Shown here piece by piece: positions 32,763 to 40,927 of a stretch of 64,000 bases of DNA (position 1 is its first letter; the number at the start of each line of letters is the position of its first letter). The position numbers were made by a program, and so were the translations under genes. Under the pieces are notes generated by a model that saw only the letters and a program-made list of their open reading frames with translations, had not been told where the DNA came from and did not search any database. This stretch comes from JBGTLU01 sp041743935 (GTDB lineage: Bacteria; Bacteroidota; Bacteroidia; Sphingobacteriales; Sphingobacteriaceae): contig JBGTLU010000029.1 of NCBI GenBank assembly GCA_041743935.1, positions 1 through 64,000 on the forward strand, in the 5' to 3' direction.

Positions 32763-33691
32763 AAAAAGTACTTTATTCAGTTTTAGTTCTACTGCTATTA
32801 AGTGGCTGTGATAGTACTCCAGCCAAAAAATTAGATACCGTTAGTTCAGGCTCTATTGTTATGGCAGTAGATGAAACTTTACAACCTCTAATAGAAGCAC
32901 AATTGGATGTTTTTCATGTCACTTACCCTCAAACTAATATTATAACTAATTATGTTTCTGAATTGGATGCTATAAACGCAGTCATGATAGATTCAGCTCG
33001 AATAGCAGTAACAACTCGTCCGTTTAATGAACAAGAAAAACAAGTGTTTAAAGCGGCTAAAATTGAACCTAAATCTGTAAAAGTAGCATGGGATGCTGTA
33101 GCTTTAATAGTACACCCAAATCAAAAAGCCACAAATTTTACCATTGAGCAAGTTAAAGGTGTAATTTCTGGCAAAATAACCAAGTGGAATCAGATAGATC
33201 CATCTGCAGGAAATGACGATATTCAAATTGTTTTCGATAACAAATCATCTAGTACAGTTACCTATTTAACTCAGTTCTCGGGCGGTTTAACCACCAAAAA
33301 CGTATTTGCCCTAAATACCAATCCTCAAGTAATTGAGTATGTTGGCAACAGTAAAAATTCCTTAGGTATTATTGGATTAAATTGGATTAGCGATAGAGAC
33401 GATACCGTTGCCAATAATTTTTTAAGTAAAATAAATGTAGTGGCAATATCATCAGATGCTGATGATGAGGGCTCAGGACGCTATTACAGACCATATCAAG
33501 CATACATTGCCGATGGTAGCTACCCTTTAACAAGAAGCGTTTACATCATTAGCAGAGAAGCACGTACTGGTTTAGGTACGGGTTTTGTATCTTTTGTAAC
33601 CAGTTATAGAGGGCAACTAGTGGTGAAACAATCCGGACTATTACCGGCTACCATTGATGTCAGATTTAAAACGATACAATTAAGCAATTAA
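32759..33691 (+). CDS. PstS-like phosphate-binding lipoprotein
   Basis: A 310-residue substrate-binding protein of the PstS-like (PBP type 2) family. The lipoprotein signal ends LLLSGC. Characteristic parts are GSIVMAVDETLQPLIEA, ARIAVTTRPFNEQEK, IEQVKGVISGKITKWNQI and the C-terminal YPLTRSVYIISREA. No pstC, pstA or pstB is nearby, so it is unlikely to serve a classic ABC importer. It is translationally coupled to the TonB cluster and followed by a TPR protein. Its ligand, phosphate or otherwise, is unknown. Confidence 0.88.
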   Translation: MKKVLYSVLVLLLLSGCDSTPAKKLDTVSSGSIVMAVDETLQPLIEAQLDVFHVTYPQTNIITNYVSELDAINAVMIDSARIAVTTRPFNEQEKQVFKAAKIEPKSVKVAWDAVALIVHPNQKATNFTIEQVKGVISGKITKWNQIDPSAGNDDIQIVFDNKSSSTVTYLTQFSGGLTTKNVFALNTNPQVIEYVGNSKNSLGIIGLNWISDRDDTVANNFLSKINVVAISSDADDEGSGRYYRPYQAYIADGSYPLTRSVYIISREARTGLGTGFVSFVTSYRGQLVVKQSGLLPATIDVRFKTIQLSN

Positions 33692-33713
33692 AAAAAATTA
33701 AATATTAGAAATC

Positions 33714-35369
33714 ATGAAGAGGATGAAGAAAGCACTTGGAATTTTTGCGGTTTTAGTTCTTAGCCAGTTTATGGTGAAAGCACAAACAATTGCGGATGGA
33801 GTAAGAGCCATAGAGGTAGAACAGTTTGAGAAAGCTAAATCTATCTTACGTAACTTAACTAACAATCCGACAACCGCTGCAGAAGCACATTATTTTTTGG
33901 GCGATGCTTATATTAAAACTGCCGAGATAGATTCAGCACGTTTGATATTTACAAGAGGTGTAGAATCATATCCAGCTTTCTCCTTCAATCATATTGGTAT
34001 GGGAAGAATAAATCTTTCTGAAGGGAACGCATCTTTAGCTAAATCTAATTTTGATAAAGCAGTTGCAGTATCTGGAGGAAAAGACCACAGAACTTTCCTA
34101 TACATTGGTTCTGCTTGGATGGAATTTGATAAAAAAGATTTAGATCAAGCTAAAATAGCTTTAGATAAAGCAATTGATTTAACCAAAAAGAACAGAGATG
34201 CATTTGTCTTTTCTGCCTTAGGAGATTACTATTTAGAGAAAAACGATGGAACCAATGCGGTTGCCAATTATAACATTGCAAGAAATATTAACAAGAATTT
34301 TGCATATGCACATGTACGCGAAGGACAAATTTACAAGCGTGCTTTAAGCTATCAACCTGCTTTAGATGCCATGCAAAAAGCAATCGATATTGATCCTAAT
34401 TATGCGCCTGCATACCGAGAATTGGCAGAATTATATTATTCTTCTGGACAAGTAGGTAAAGCGGTTGACATTTACAAAAACAAATACATTGCATTAACAG
34501 ACGTTTCTTGTAACTCTCGTTATCGTTATGCACAATTTTTATTCTTGGCTAAAGATTATACCAACACAACCAACGAATTAAACGCCATATTAACATCGTG
34601 TGAGCCACGTCCAATTATGTTTCGTTTGTTAGGTTATTCTCAGTTCGAAAATGAAAATTTTGATGCTGCTTTAAAAGCAATGGAGAAATTCTTTGTTACT
34701 CAGCCTCAAAACAGAATTATTACTTCGGATTATGAGTATTTAGGTAGAATACAATCAAAACTTGGGCAAGATTCTTTAGCGATAGTAACTTTAGAAAAAG
34801 CAATTGCTGCTGATCCAACAAAATCAGATTTGCATGGAGTAATTGCAGAAATGCATTTTAGAGCACGTAATTTTGAGCCAGCTATTTTATCTTACGAGAA
34901 AAAATTTGCTAGCTTGGATAAAATAAGTCCAGTAGATTACTTCTTTTATGGCCAAAGTTTATACTTTGCAAGACAATACCTGAAAGCAGATAGTGCTTTT
35001 GATGGACTAATTGCATCTCAACCTAACTTCATAAACGGATATCTTTACAAAGCTCGCATTCAAAATCAATTAAAATCAGAAACTGATGTGAACACTTACC
35101 CTGCAAAACCTCATTACGAAAAGGTATTACAGTTAGGTTTAGGAGAGGTTGACAGATATAAAAGAGCGGTAATTGAGGCGTACAAATATTTGGGCGACTA
35201 CTATTACAATACCAATAATCTTTGCCAATCTAAAGCATGTTGGACTAAGATTTTGGAACTAGATCCGAATGATGCACAAGCTTTACAAGTAATAAAAGCA
35301 GATGAATTGGTACGTGTAACTCCTTGTGAATTAAATATTGCATCCTTGCCAACCGGCGGAGGTAGATAA
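33714..35369 (+). CDS. Exported TPR repeat protein (first copy)
   Basis: A 551-residue protein with a signal peptide (about 23 residues, ending VKAQ). The rest is tetratricopeptide repeats, for example AEAHYFLGDAYIKTAEIDSA, ALDAMQKAIDIDPNYAPAY and SKACWTKILELDPNDAQAL. It ends with a short tail containing TPCEL. TPR proteins are scaffolds; here the position after the PstS-like gene suggests an envelope partner of the TonB/Exb system. It is clearly paralogous to the gene at 35977. A terminator follows at 35391. Confidence 0.92.
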   Translation: MKRMKKALGIFAVLVLSQFMVKAQTIADGVRAIEVEQFEKAKSILRNLTNNPTTAAEAHYFLGDAYIKTAEIDSARLIFTRGVESYPAFSFNHIGMGRINLSEGNASLAKSNFDKAVAVSGGKDHRTFLYIGSAWMEFDKKDLDQAKIALDKAIDLTKKNRDAFVFSALGDYYLEKNDGTNAVANYNIARNINKNFAYAHVREGQIYKRALSYQPALDAMQKAIDIDPNYAPAYRELAELYYSSGQVGKAVDIYKNKYIALTDVSCNSRYRYAQFLFLAKDYTNTTNELNAILTSCEPRPIMFRLLGYSQFENENFDAALKAMEKFFVTQPQNRIITSDYEYLGRIQSKLGQDSLAIVTLEKAIAADPTKSDLHGVIAEMHFRARNFEPAILSYEKKFASLDKISPVDYFFYGQSLYFARQYLKADSAFDGLIASQPNFINGYLYKARIQNQLKSETDVNTYPAKPHYEKVLQLGLGEVDRYKRAVIEAYKYLGDYYYNTNNLCQSKACWTKILELDPNDAQALQVIKADELVRVTPCELNIASLPTGGGR

Positions 35370-35390
35370 ATAATCAGTATACCATATTTT

Positions 35391-35430
35391 AAATCGGGTA
35401 GCAGAAAATCTGCTACCCGATTTGTTTTTT
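35391..35430 (+). terminator. Intrinsic terminator of the exb/tonB operon
   Basis: A 15-base perfect stem (AAATCGGGTAGCAGA and its complement) with loop AAA, followed by TTTG and a T run. It closes the operon that begins at exbB and separates it from the duplicated pair downstream. Confidence 0.93.
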
Positions 35431-35471
35431 CATTAATTTTAGCAAACTTGTAAATAATTATATCTGGAATC

Positions 35472-35900
35472 ATGAAAATATTTTTTCGAATTATCCTAGT
35501 CATCACTTTTTTGATATCAGTCATTGGTGCATCAAAATTATATGCTCAAAGCAATAATCCTAAAGAAACTGTTGAAGAAGAAATTTACGAGAAAGTAGAT
35601 GTTATGCCCGAATATCCCGGTGGGGAAAAGGCTTTTCAGACGCATGTATATAGAAACTACAGATATCCTAAAAGCGCGAGGGATAAAAACATACAAGGAA
35701 CTATTGCGGTAAGATTTGTAGTGGAAAAAGATGGTACAGTTTCAAATCCAACTGTTATTAAATTTTTAAGCCATGATTGCAATGTTGAAGCAATTAGAGT
35801 AATAAACACTCTCCAAAAATTTACACCTGGTCTATTGGATGGTAAACCAGTTAGAGTATATAAAGAGATCCCCATAAGATTATCTTTACAATCCAATTAA
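35472..35900 (+). CDS. Small exported TonB C-terminal domain protein
   Basis: A 142-residue protein with an N-terminal signal or anchor (residues 1-25, ending KLYAQ) and little more than a TonB_C domain (MPEYPGGEKAFQTHVYRNYR to IPIRLSL). It lacks the cytoplasmic motif and proline-rich spacer of the full TonB at 31711. The domain sequence is closely similar to that gene (both have YRYP, NIQGT, FVV, DG, EAIRVI, KFTPG). If the signal is cleaved it cannot act as a normal energy transducer. It may instead bind receptors or peptidoglycan. Confidence 0.88.
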   Translation: MKIFFRIILVITFLISVIGASKLYAQSNNPKETVEEEIYEKVDVMPEYPGGEKAFQTHVYRNYRYPKSARDKNIQGTIAVRFVVEKDGTVSNPTVIKFLSHDCNVEAIRVINTLQKFTPGLLDGKPVRVYKEIPIRLSLQSN

Positions 35901-35976
35901 ACTTTGGCATGGTTTAAGCAACATTGTTAATCATAAATTAATAGTATTTTATTTACTTCGCATAAAATTTAAGAAT

Positions 35977-37584
35977 ATGAAAAAGCTCTTGGCTCTACTT
36001 ATTACCTTTACCGCTATAATTGGTTTAGCAAATGCGCAACCTGTTAGAGACGTGCAAAAGGCAATAGAAAATGAACAATTTGAACGTGCCAAAACCATTT
36101 CTCGCACGTTAATAAATTCCTCCAATACACAAGCAGAAGGCTATTATTTTTTGGGGGATATTTATTTGAAAACTGGGGAAACAGATTCGGCTAGAATTGC
36201 TTTTCAGCAAGGAATAAATGCTAATTCTAAATATTCATTGAATTACATTGGCATAGGTAAATTATTATTGCTAGAAGGTAAATTACCACAAGCCACTGCT
36301 AAATTGCAAGAAGCTATAGATATATCGGGCGGTAAAGATTACTTAACGTTTTTAGTTGCAGGACAAGCTTTGATTGATGCTCCCAATAAAGATTTGCCTT
36401 TAGCTAAATCCTTTTTAGACAAAGCCTTGGCTATCAATAAAAAAGATCCATACGTGTATAGTGCATTGGGCGATTATTATGTAGAGATAGAAGATGGCTC
36501 TAAAGCAATTACTAATTACGAAGCTGCGCGCAACGTAAACAAAGCATTTGTGTACTCTTATGTTAGAGAAGGAAATATCTATAAACGTGCCTTCAATTAC
36601 CAGGCTTCTATTGAGTCCATCAATAAAGCAATAGAAATTGATCCAAATTATGCTCCAGCTTATAGAGAGTTGGCAGAACTTTATTTTAGAAGCGGACAAT
36701 TACCCAAAGCGATTGATACCTACAAAAATCAATACATGGCCCGAACCGATGCTTCTTGTAATTCTCAGCGCAGATATGCCGAGTTTTTATTTTTAGCAAA
36801 AGACTATCAAAATGCCATTAGCGAAATCCAAAAACAAATCAACAGTTGCGATGCCCGTCCGGTTATGTACCGTTTATTAGGATACTCACAATTTGAAAAA
36901 GGCGATTTTAATGCTGCAGAAAGTTCATTAAATACGTTTTTTCAACTTCAACCTAAAGACAGAATATTATTTTCTGACTTCGATTATTTAGTGAAAACAC
37001 AACTAAGATTAGGGAAAGATTCTCTAGCATTAAAAACAGTACAAGATGCATTGATCTATGACCCCAGTAACACTGATTTAAATGGAATAATTGGCGAAAT
37101 ACAATTCAGAGCACGTAATTTCCCCGCATCTATTACAGCTTACGAGAAGAAATTTGCCGGTAACCCTAAGTTCGAAGCCGTAGATAATTTCTTTTATGGA
37201 CAAGCTTTGTATTTTGATAAACAATATGAGAAAGCCGACGTAGTTTTCAGTAAATTAATTGAAGCTCAACCCAATTTTATCAATCATTATTTATATAAGG
37301 GCAGAATACAAGCTACCCTTAGTGCAGATAACGGAACATTTGCAGCCAAAGACTTTTATCAAAAAGTAATTCAACTTGGCGAGGCAGATACTAACCGTTT
37401 TAAAAGAGCTATTGTGGAAGCTCACAGATACATGGGAGATTATTATTTCAACACAAATAACGCATGTAAAGCGAAAGCCACTTGGCAATTAATTCTGCAA
37501 TTAGAACCTGCAGACGAACAAGCTAAACAAGTTTTAGAGTCTAAAGAAATGGTTTCTGTTACTCCTTGTTCGCTGACAGAATAG
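35977..37584 (+). CDS. Exported TPR repeat protein (second copy)
   Basis: A 535-residue signal-peptide protein (ending LANAQ) made of tetratricopeptide repeats. It is similar to the 33714 protein along its whole length: both share KAI-IDPNYAPAYRELAELY, YKNQY/YKNKY, FRARNF, EKKFA, YLYK and the ending TPC. It follows the TonB_C gene by 76 bases. The pair therefore repeats the order TonB domain then TPR of the main cluster. A terminator follows at 37606. Confidence 0.92.
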   Translation: MKKLLALLITFTAIIGLANAQPVRDVQKAIENEQFERAKTISRTLINSSNTQAEGYYFLGDIYLKTGETDSARIAFQQGINANSKYSLNYIGIGKLLLLEGKLPQATAKLQEAIDISGGKDYLTFLVAGQALIDAPNKDLPLAKSFLDKALAINKKDPYVYSALGDYYVEIEDGSKAITNYEAARNVNKAFVYSYVREGNIYKRAFNYQASIESINKAIEIDPNYAPAYRELAELYFRSGQLPKAIDTYKNQYMARTDASCNSQRRYAEFLFLAKDYQNAISEIQKQINSCDARPVMYRLLGYSQFEKGDFNAAESSLNTFFQLQPKDRILFSDFDYLVKTQLRLGKDSLALKTVQDALIYDPSNTDLNGIIGEIQFRARNFPASITAYEKKFAGNPKFEAVDNFFYGQALYFDKQYEKADVVFSKLIEAQPNFINHYLYKGRIQATLSADNGTFAAKDFYQKVIQLGEADTNRFKRAIVEAHRYMGDYYFNTNNACKAKATWQLILQLEPADEQAKQVLESKEMVSVTPCSLTE

Positions 37585-37605
37585 CACCATATTAAATTAA
37601 ATTAT

Positions 37606-37640
37606 GAGAGGTGGTTGGCTAATCGCCTCTCTTTTTTATT
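37606..37640 (+). terminator. Intrinsic terminator before nuoA
   Basis: Stem GAGAGG / CCTCTC with a 14-base loop and a following run of six T. The stem is short, but the T run is strong. Its loop contains the TTG of the nuoA promoter. Confidence 0.75.
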
Positions 37641-37644
37641 TTTG
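37615..37644 (+). promoter_or_regulatory. nuo operon promoter (-33 TTG and -7 TATTTTTG)
   Basis: TTG at 37615-37617 and TATTTTTG at 37637-37644, separated by 19 bases, the best full match to the Bacteroidota sigma-ABfr consensus in this window. The predicted start site is near 37651, about 11 bases before the nuoA ATG. It overlaps the preceding terminator. Confidence 0.7.
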
Positions 37645-37661
37645 TACCAAAATTGTTCTAA

Positions 37662-38036
37662 ATGATACTACTATCAAGCACACCGGAAAATTATTTTCCA
37701 ATTTTGTTACAGATGTTTCTGGCACTTGGATTTGTTGGGGTCACCATGTATTTTACCCATAAAATTGGGCCTAAACGCAAAACATCAGATAAATTAGTAG
37801 CATTTGAATCTGGTATAGAATCCATTGGTAATGCCCGCCAACCCTTTTCAGTAAAATACTTTTTAGTAGCAATACTCTTTGTTATTTTAGATGTCGAGGT
37901 AATATTTATGTATCCATGGGCAGTAAATTTTCGTGAGTTTGGCATGGATGGATTAATCATCATGTTCATCTTCATTGCATTATTACTTTTAGGATTTATT
38001 TACACCTTAAAAAAGGGAGTTTTAGATTGGGAATAA
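37662..38036 (+). CDS. nuoA: NADH-quinone oxidoreductase subunit A
   Basis: A 124-residue three-helix membrane subunit of respiratory complex I. The conserved loop KRKTSDKLVAFESGIE (usually with Cys; here Ser is in the variable part) and PFSVKYFLVAILFVILDVE are visible. It forms part of the quinone-site region with NuoH. First gene of the 14-gene nuo operon, with a strong promoter just upstream. Confidence 0.96.
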   Translation: MILLSSTPENYFPILLQMFLALGFVGVTMYFTHKIGPKRKTSDKLVAFESGIESIGNARQPFSVKYFLVAILFVILDVEVIFMYPWAVNFREFGMDGLIIMFIFIALLLLGFIYTLKKGVLDWE

Positions 38037-38092
38037 TCTATTTAGAAGTATTCTAAACATTAACTCATAACTTTTAAACCCCTTTATTGTTA

Positions 38093-38100
38093 TAACTTTG
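38093..38100 (+). promoter_or_regulatory. Possible internal nuo promoter before nuoB
   Basis: Reads TAACTTTG, matching TAnnTTTG, in the 87-base gap between nuoA and nuoB, the widest gap in the operon. No -33 TTG is seen, so it may be weak or accidental. Confidence 0.45.
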
Positions 38101-38123
38101 CACACTATACTCCAATTTTTAAA

Positions 38124-38666
38124 ATGAGTGATATTAAAATAGTTGAAGCCCCTCAAGGTGTTGTAGGAGCAGGATTTTTTGCCACTTCGTTAGATAAAGT
38201 GGTTGGTATTGCTCGCTCCAATTCCTTATGGCCATTGCCATTTGCAACTTCTTGTTGTGGTATTGAATTTATGGCTACTATGGGTTCACACTATGATTTA
38301 GCACGTTTCGGCTCAGAACGACCAAGTTTTTCGCCTCGCCAAGCAGATTTGTTGATGGTAATGGGCACCATTGCAAAAAAAATGGGTCCGGTTTTACGTC
38401 AAGTCTATTTACAAATGGCTGAGCCTCGTTGGGTAATTGCTGTAGGTGCATGTGCATCTTCAGGAGGAATATTTGATACCTATTCTGTTTTACAAGGAAT
38501 TGATGAAGTAATACCTGTAGATGTATATGTTCCTGGTTGTCCGCCTCGCCCCGAAGCTATTTTAGATGGGGTGATGAGAATCCAAGATTTAGTTCGTAAT
38601 GAACCCATGAACTACAGATCATCCCCAGAATACAAACTATTATTAGCAAAATACGGCATACAATAA
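38124..38666 (+). CDS. nuoB: NADH-quinone oxidoreductase subunit B
   Basis: A 180-residue peripheral subunit of complex I carrying iron-sulfur cluster N2, the last electron donor to quinone. The cluster cysteines are visible: the adjacent pair in ATSCCGIEFMA, one in VGACASSGG and one in PGCPPRPE. The family length is 160-230 residues. It lies after a possible internal promoter and three bases before nuoC. Confidence 0.97.
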   Translation: MSDIKIVEAPQGVVGAGFFATSLDKVVGIARSNSLWPLPFATSCCGIEFMATMGSHYDLARFGSERPSFSPRQADLLMVMGTIAKKMGPVLRQVYLQMAEPRWVIAVGACASSGGIFDTYSVLQGIDEVIPVDVYVPGCPPRPEAILDGVMRIQDLVRNEPMNYRSSPEYKLLLAKYGIQ

Positions 38667-38669
38667 TAA

Positions 38670-39173
38670 ATGGCAGACTTATCCCACGATATAATTATCT
38701 CTAAGCTCGAGGAAAAATTTCCGGGAGTAGTTTCAGAAATAAACATTCCTTACGGCTTACTTACGTTTACCGTTAATTCAGATAATATAGTCTCCGTTAT
38801 TCAATTTCTTAACCAAGATAAATCTTTGTGTTTTGGGTATTTAACCGATTTATGTGGCATTCATTACCCGGATAAAGAACTTGGTTTAGGGGTGATCTAT
38901 CATTTACATAACTTACATGAGAATGTTAGAGTAAGGATTAAAGTAAATCTACCCACATCAAACCCTCGCATACCCACCATTAGCCATTTATTTATGGGCG
39001 CCAATTGGATGGAACGAGAAACCTATGATTTTTTTGGAATCATTTTCGAAAATCATCCCGATTTGAGAAGAATACTGAACATGGACGATATGGTGGCCTT
39101 TCCAATGCGTAAAGAATTTCCATTAGAAGACCCAAATAGAAAAGATAAAAACGACGAATACTTTGGAAGATAA
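38670..39173 (+). CDS. nuoC: NADH-quinone oxidoreductase subunit C
   Basis: A 167-residue subunit of the 30 kDa complex I family. The signature ERETYDFFGIIFENHPDLRR is clear. NuoC is separate from NuoD here, unlike the fused NuoCD of E. coli. Its stop codon overlaps the start of nuoD by 11 bases. Confidence 0.96.
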   Translation: MADLSHDIIISKLEEKFPGVVSEINIPYGLLTFTVNSDNIVSVIQFLNQDKSLCFGYLTDLCGIHYPDKELGLGVIYHLHNLHENVRVRIKVNLPTSNPRIPTISHLFMGANWMERETYDFFGIIFENHPDLRRILNMDDMVAFPMRKEFPLEDPNRKDKNDEYFGR

Positions 39174-40380
39174 AAATTCAAATATCAAAATATTTGATGC
39201 CCTAGAACAGGAAATTACCACCCTGAATTTAGGACCAACCCACCCTGCAACACATGGCGTTTTTCAGAATGTGTTAAAGATGGATGGCGAAAAAATAATC
39301 GCTTGCGAACCTACCATCGGGTACATCCATCGTGCATTCGAAAAGATTGCAGAGCATCGGCCTTTTTACCAAATAACCCCATTAACAGATAGATTAAACT
39401 ACTGCTCATCGCCAATTAATAATTTCGGTTGGCACATGACGGTAGAGAAAATGCTCAACATAGAAACTCCAAAACGAGTAGACTATATGCGCATCATAAT
39501 TATGGAGTTGAGCCGCATTTCTGATCACTTGATTTGCAATGGTATTTTAGGAGTTGATACCGGAGCATTTACCGGATTTCTATACCTCTTTCAAGAAAGA
39601 GAAAAAATCTACGAAATTTTTGAAGAAGTAAGTGGCGCACGCTTAACTACTAATTTTGGTAGAGTTGGTGGCTTTGAGCGAGATTTTAACGAAAAGTCAA
39701 TACAAAAACTAAAGAAATTTTTAGCAGAGTTTCCTGCCATCATGCGAGATTTCGAGAAATTATTTAATCGCAATCGCATATTTATCGACAGATGCGTAGG
39801 CATTAGTGCAATTACTGCAGAACGTGCTTTAAACTATAGTTGGTCGGGGCCATTATTACGGGCTACTGGAGTAGATTATGATGTACGAGCCATGGAACCA
39901 TACAGTTCTTATCAAGATTTCGACTTCGAAGTTCCGGTAGGTACAAACGGCGACGTTTATGATCGGTTCATTGTTCGGAACGAAGAAATTTGGCAAAGTT
40001 TACGTTTAATTGAACAAGCATTAGCAAAATATGAAGAGGATAAATCTGGTATTTTCCATGCAGATGTTCCAGAATATTACCTTCCTCCAAAAGAAGAAGT
40101 ATACAATAACATGGAAGCCCTTATCTTCCATTTTAAAATCGTAATGGGCGAAGTAGAAAATCCGTCAACCGAAGTTTACCATGCTGTAGAAGGTGGTAAT
40201 GGCGAAGTAGGATTTTACATGGTAACCGATGGTGGTCGTTCACCCTATCGTTTACATTTCCGTCGCCCAAGTTTTATCAATTACCAAGCTTACCCAGAGT
40301 TAGCAATAGGCACTTTTTTATCTGATGCTATTTTAACTATGAGTAGCATGAATGTAATTGCTGGCGAATTAGATGCATAA
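39163..40380 (+). CDS. nuoD: NADH-quinone oxidoreductase subunit D
   Basis: A 405-residue 49 kDa-type subunit that lines the quinone-binding pocket. Motifs include NLGPTHPATHGV (conserved His residues), GYIHRAFEKIAEHR, DRLNYCSSP and the C-terminal GEVGFYMVTDGGRSPYR. No ATG precedes the conserved N-terminus. The likely start is TTG at 39163, inside the end of nuoC. Coupled translation from nuoC would explain how an unusual start codon works. Confidence 0.95.
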   Translation: MEDKNSNIKIFDALEQEITTLNLGPTHPATHGVFQNVLKMDGEKIIACEPTIGYIHRAFEKIAEHRPFYQITPLTDRLNYCSSPINNFGWHMTVEKMLNIETPKRVDYMRIIIMELSRISDHLICNGILGVDTGAFTGFLYLFQEREKIYEIFEEVSGARLTTNFGRVGGFERDFNEKSIQKLKKFLAEFPAIMRDFEKLFNRNRIFIDRCVGISAITAERALNYSWSGPLLRATGVDYDVRAMEPYSSYQDFDFEVPVGTNGDVYDRFIVRNEEIWQSLRLIEQALAKYEEDKSGIFHADVPEYYLPPKEEVYNNMEALIFHFKIVMGEVENPSTEVYHAVEGGNGEVGFYMVTDGGRSPYRLHFRRPSFINYQAYPELAIGTFLSDAILTMSSMNVIAGELDA

Positions 40381-40392
40381 TTAGTTTAGATA

Positions 40393-40911
40393 ATGTTGGA
40401 AGAAACTAAAATAGAATTACCATTAGAGCGATTACAAGAATTGCAACGTTTACTTGCTCGCTATCCAGATGGGCAACAAAAATCAGCTTTAATCCCATTA
40501 CTTCACATAGCACAAGCAGAGTTTGGATGGCTAAGTCCACAAGTGATGGATTATGTTGCCAGATTACTTGACCTGCAACCGGTAGAAGTGTATGAGGTTG
40601 CTTCTTTCTATTCCATGTTTCATTTAAAACCCATGGGAAAATGCGTATTGGAAGTTTGTCATACCGGCCCTTGTGCCATTGTAGGAGCAGAAAATATCAT
40701 CGATTACTTAAGTAAAAAACTAAACATCAAACCAGGTGAAACCACCACAGATGGTATGTTTTCACTCAAAACGGTGGAGTGTTTGGGTTCTTGCGGAACC
40801 GCACCTATGTTGCAATGTGGTGCAGATTATCACGAGAATTTAACACCGGATAAAGTAGATGCCTTACTAGATAAACTAGCTACTGAAGGGGTTGCAAAAA
40901 CATACTGTTAA
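40393..40911 (+). CDS. nuoE: NADH-quinone oxidoreductase subunit E
   Basis: A 172-residue 24 kDa-type subunit with a 2Fe-2S cluster (N1a). The four cysteines are in EVCHTGPCAI and ECLGSCGTAPM. The N-terminal helical part (QKSALIPLLHIAQAEFGWLS) contacts NuoF. It lies 12 bases after nuoD and 16 bases before the preferred nuoF start. Confidence 0.96.
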   Translation: MLEETKIELPLERLQELQRLLARYPDGQQKSALIPLLHIAQAEFGWLSPQVMDYVARLLDLQPVEVYEVASFYSMFHLKPMGKCVLEVCHTGPCAIVGAENIIDYLSKKLNIKPGETTTDGMFSLKTVECLGSCGTAPMLQCGADYHENLTPDKVDALLDKLATEGVAKTYC

Positions 40912-40927
40912 GTCAATAAGAATACAG

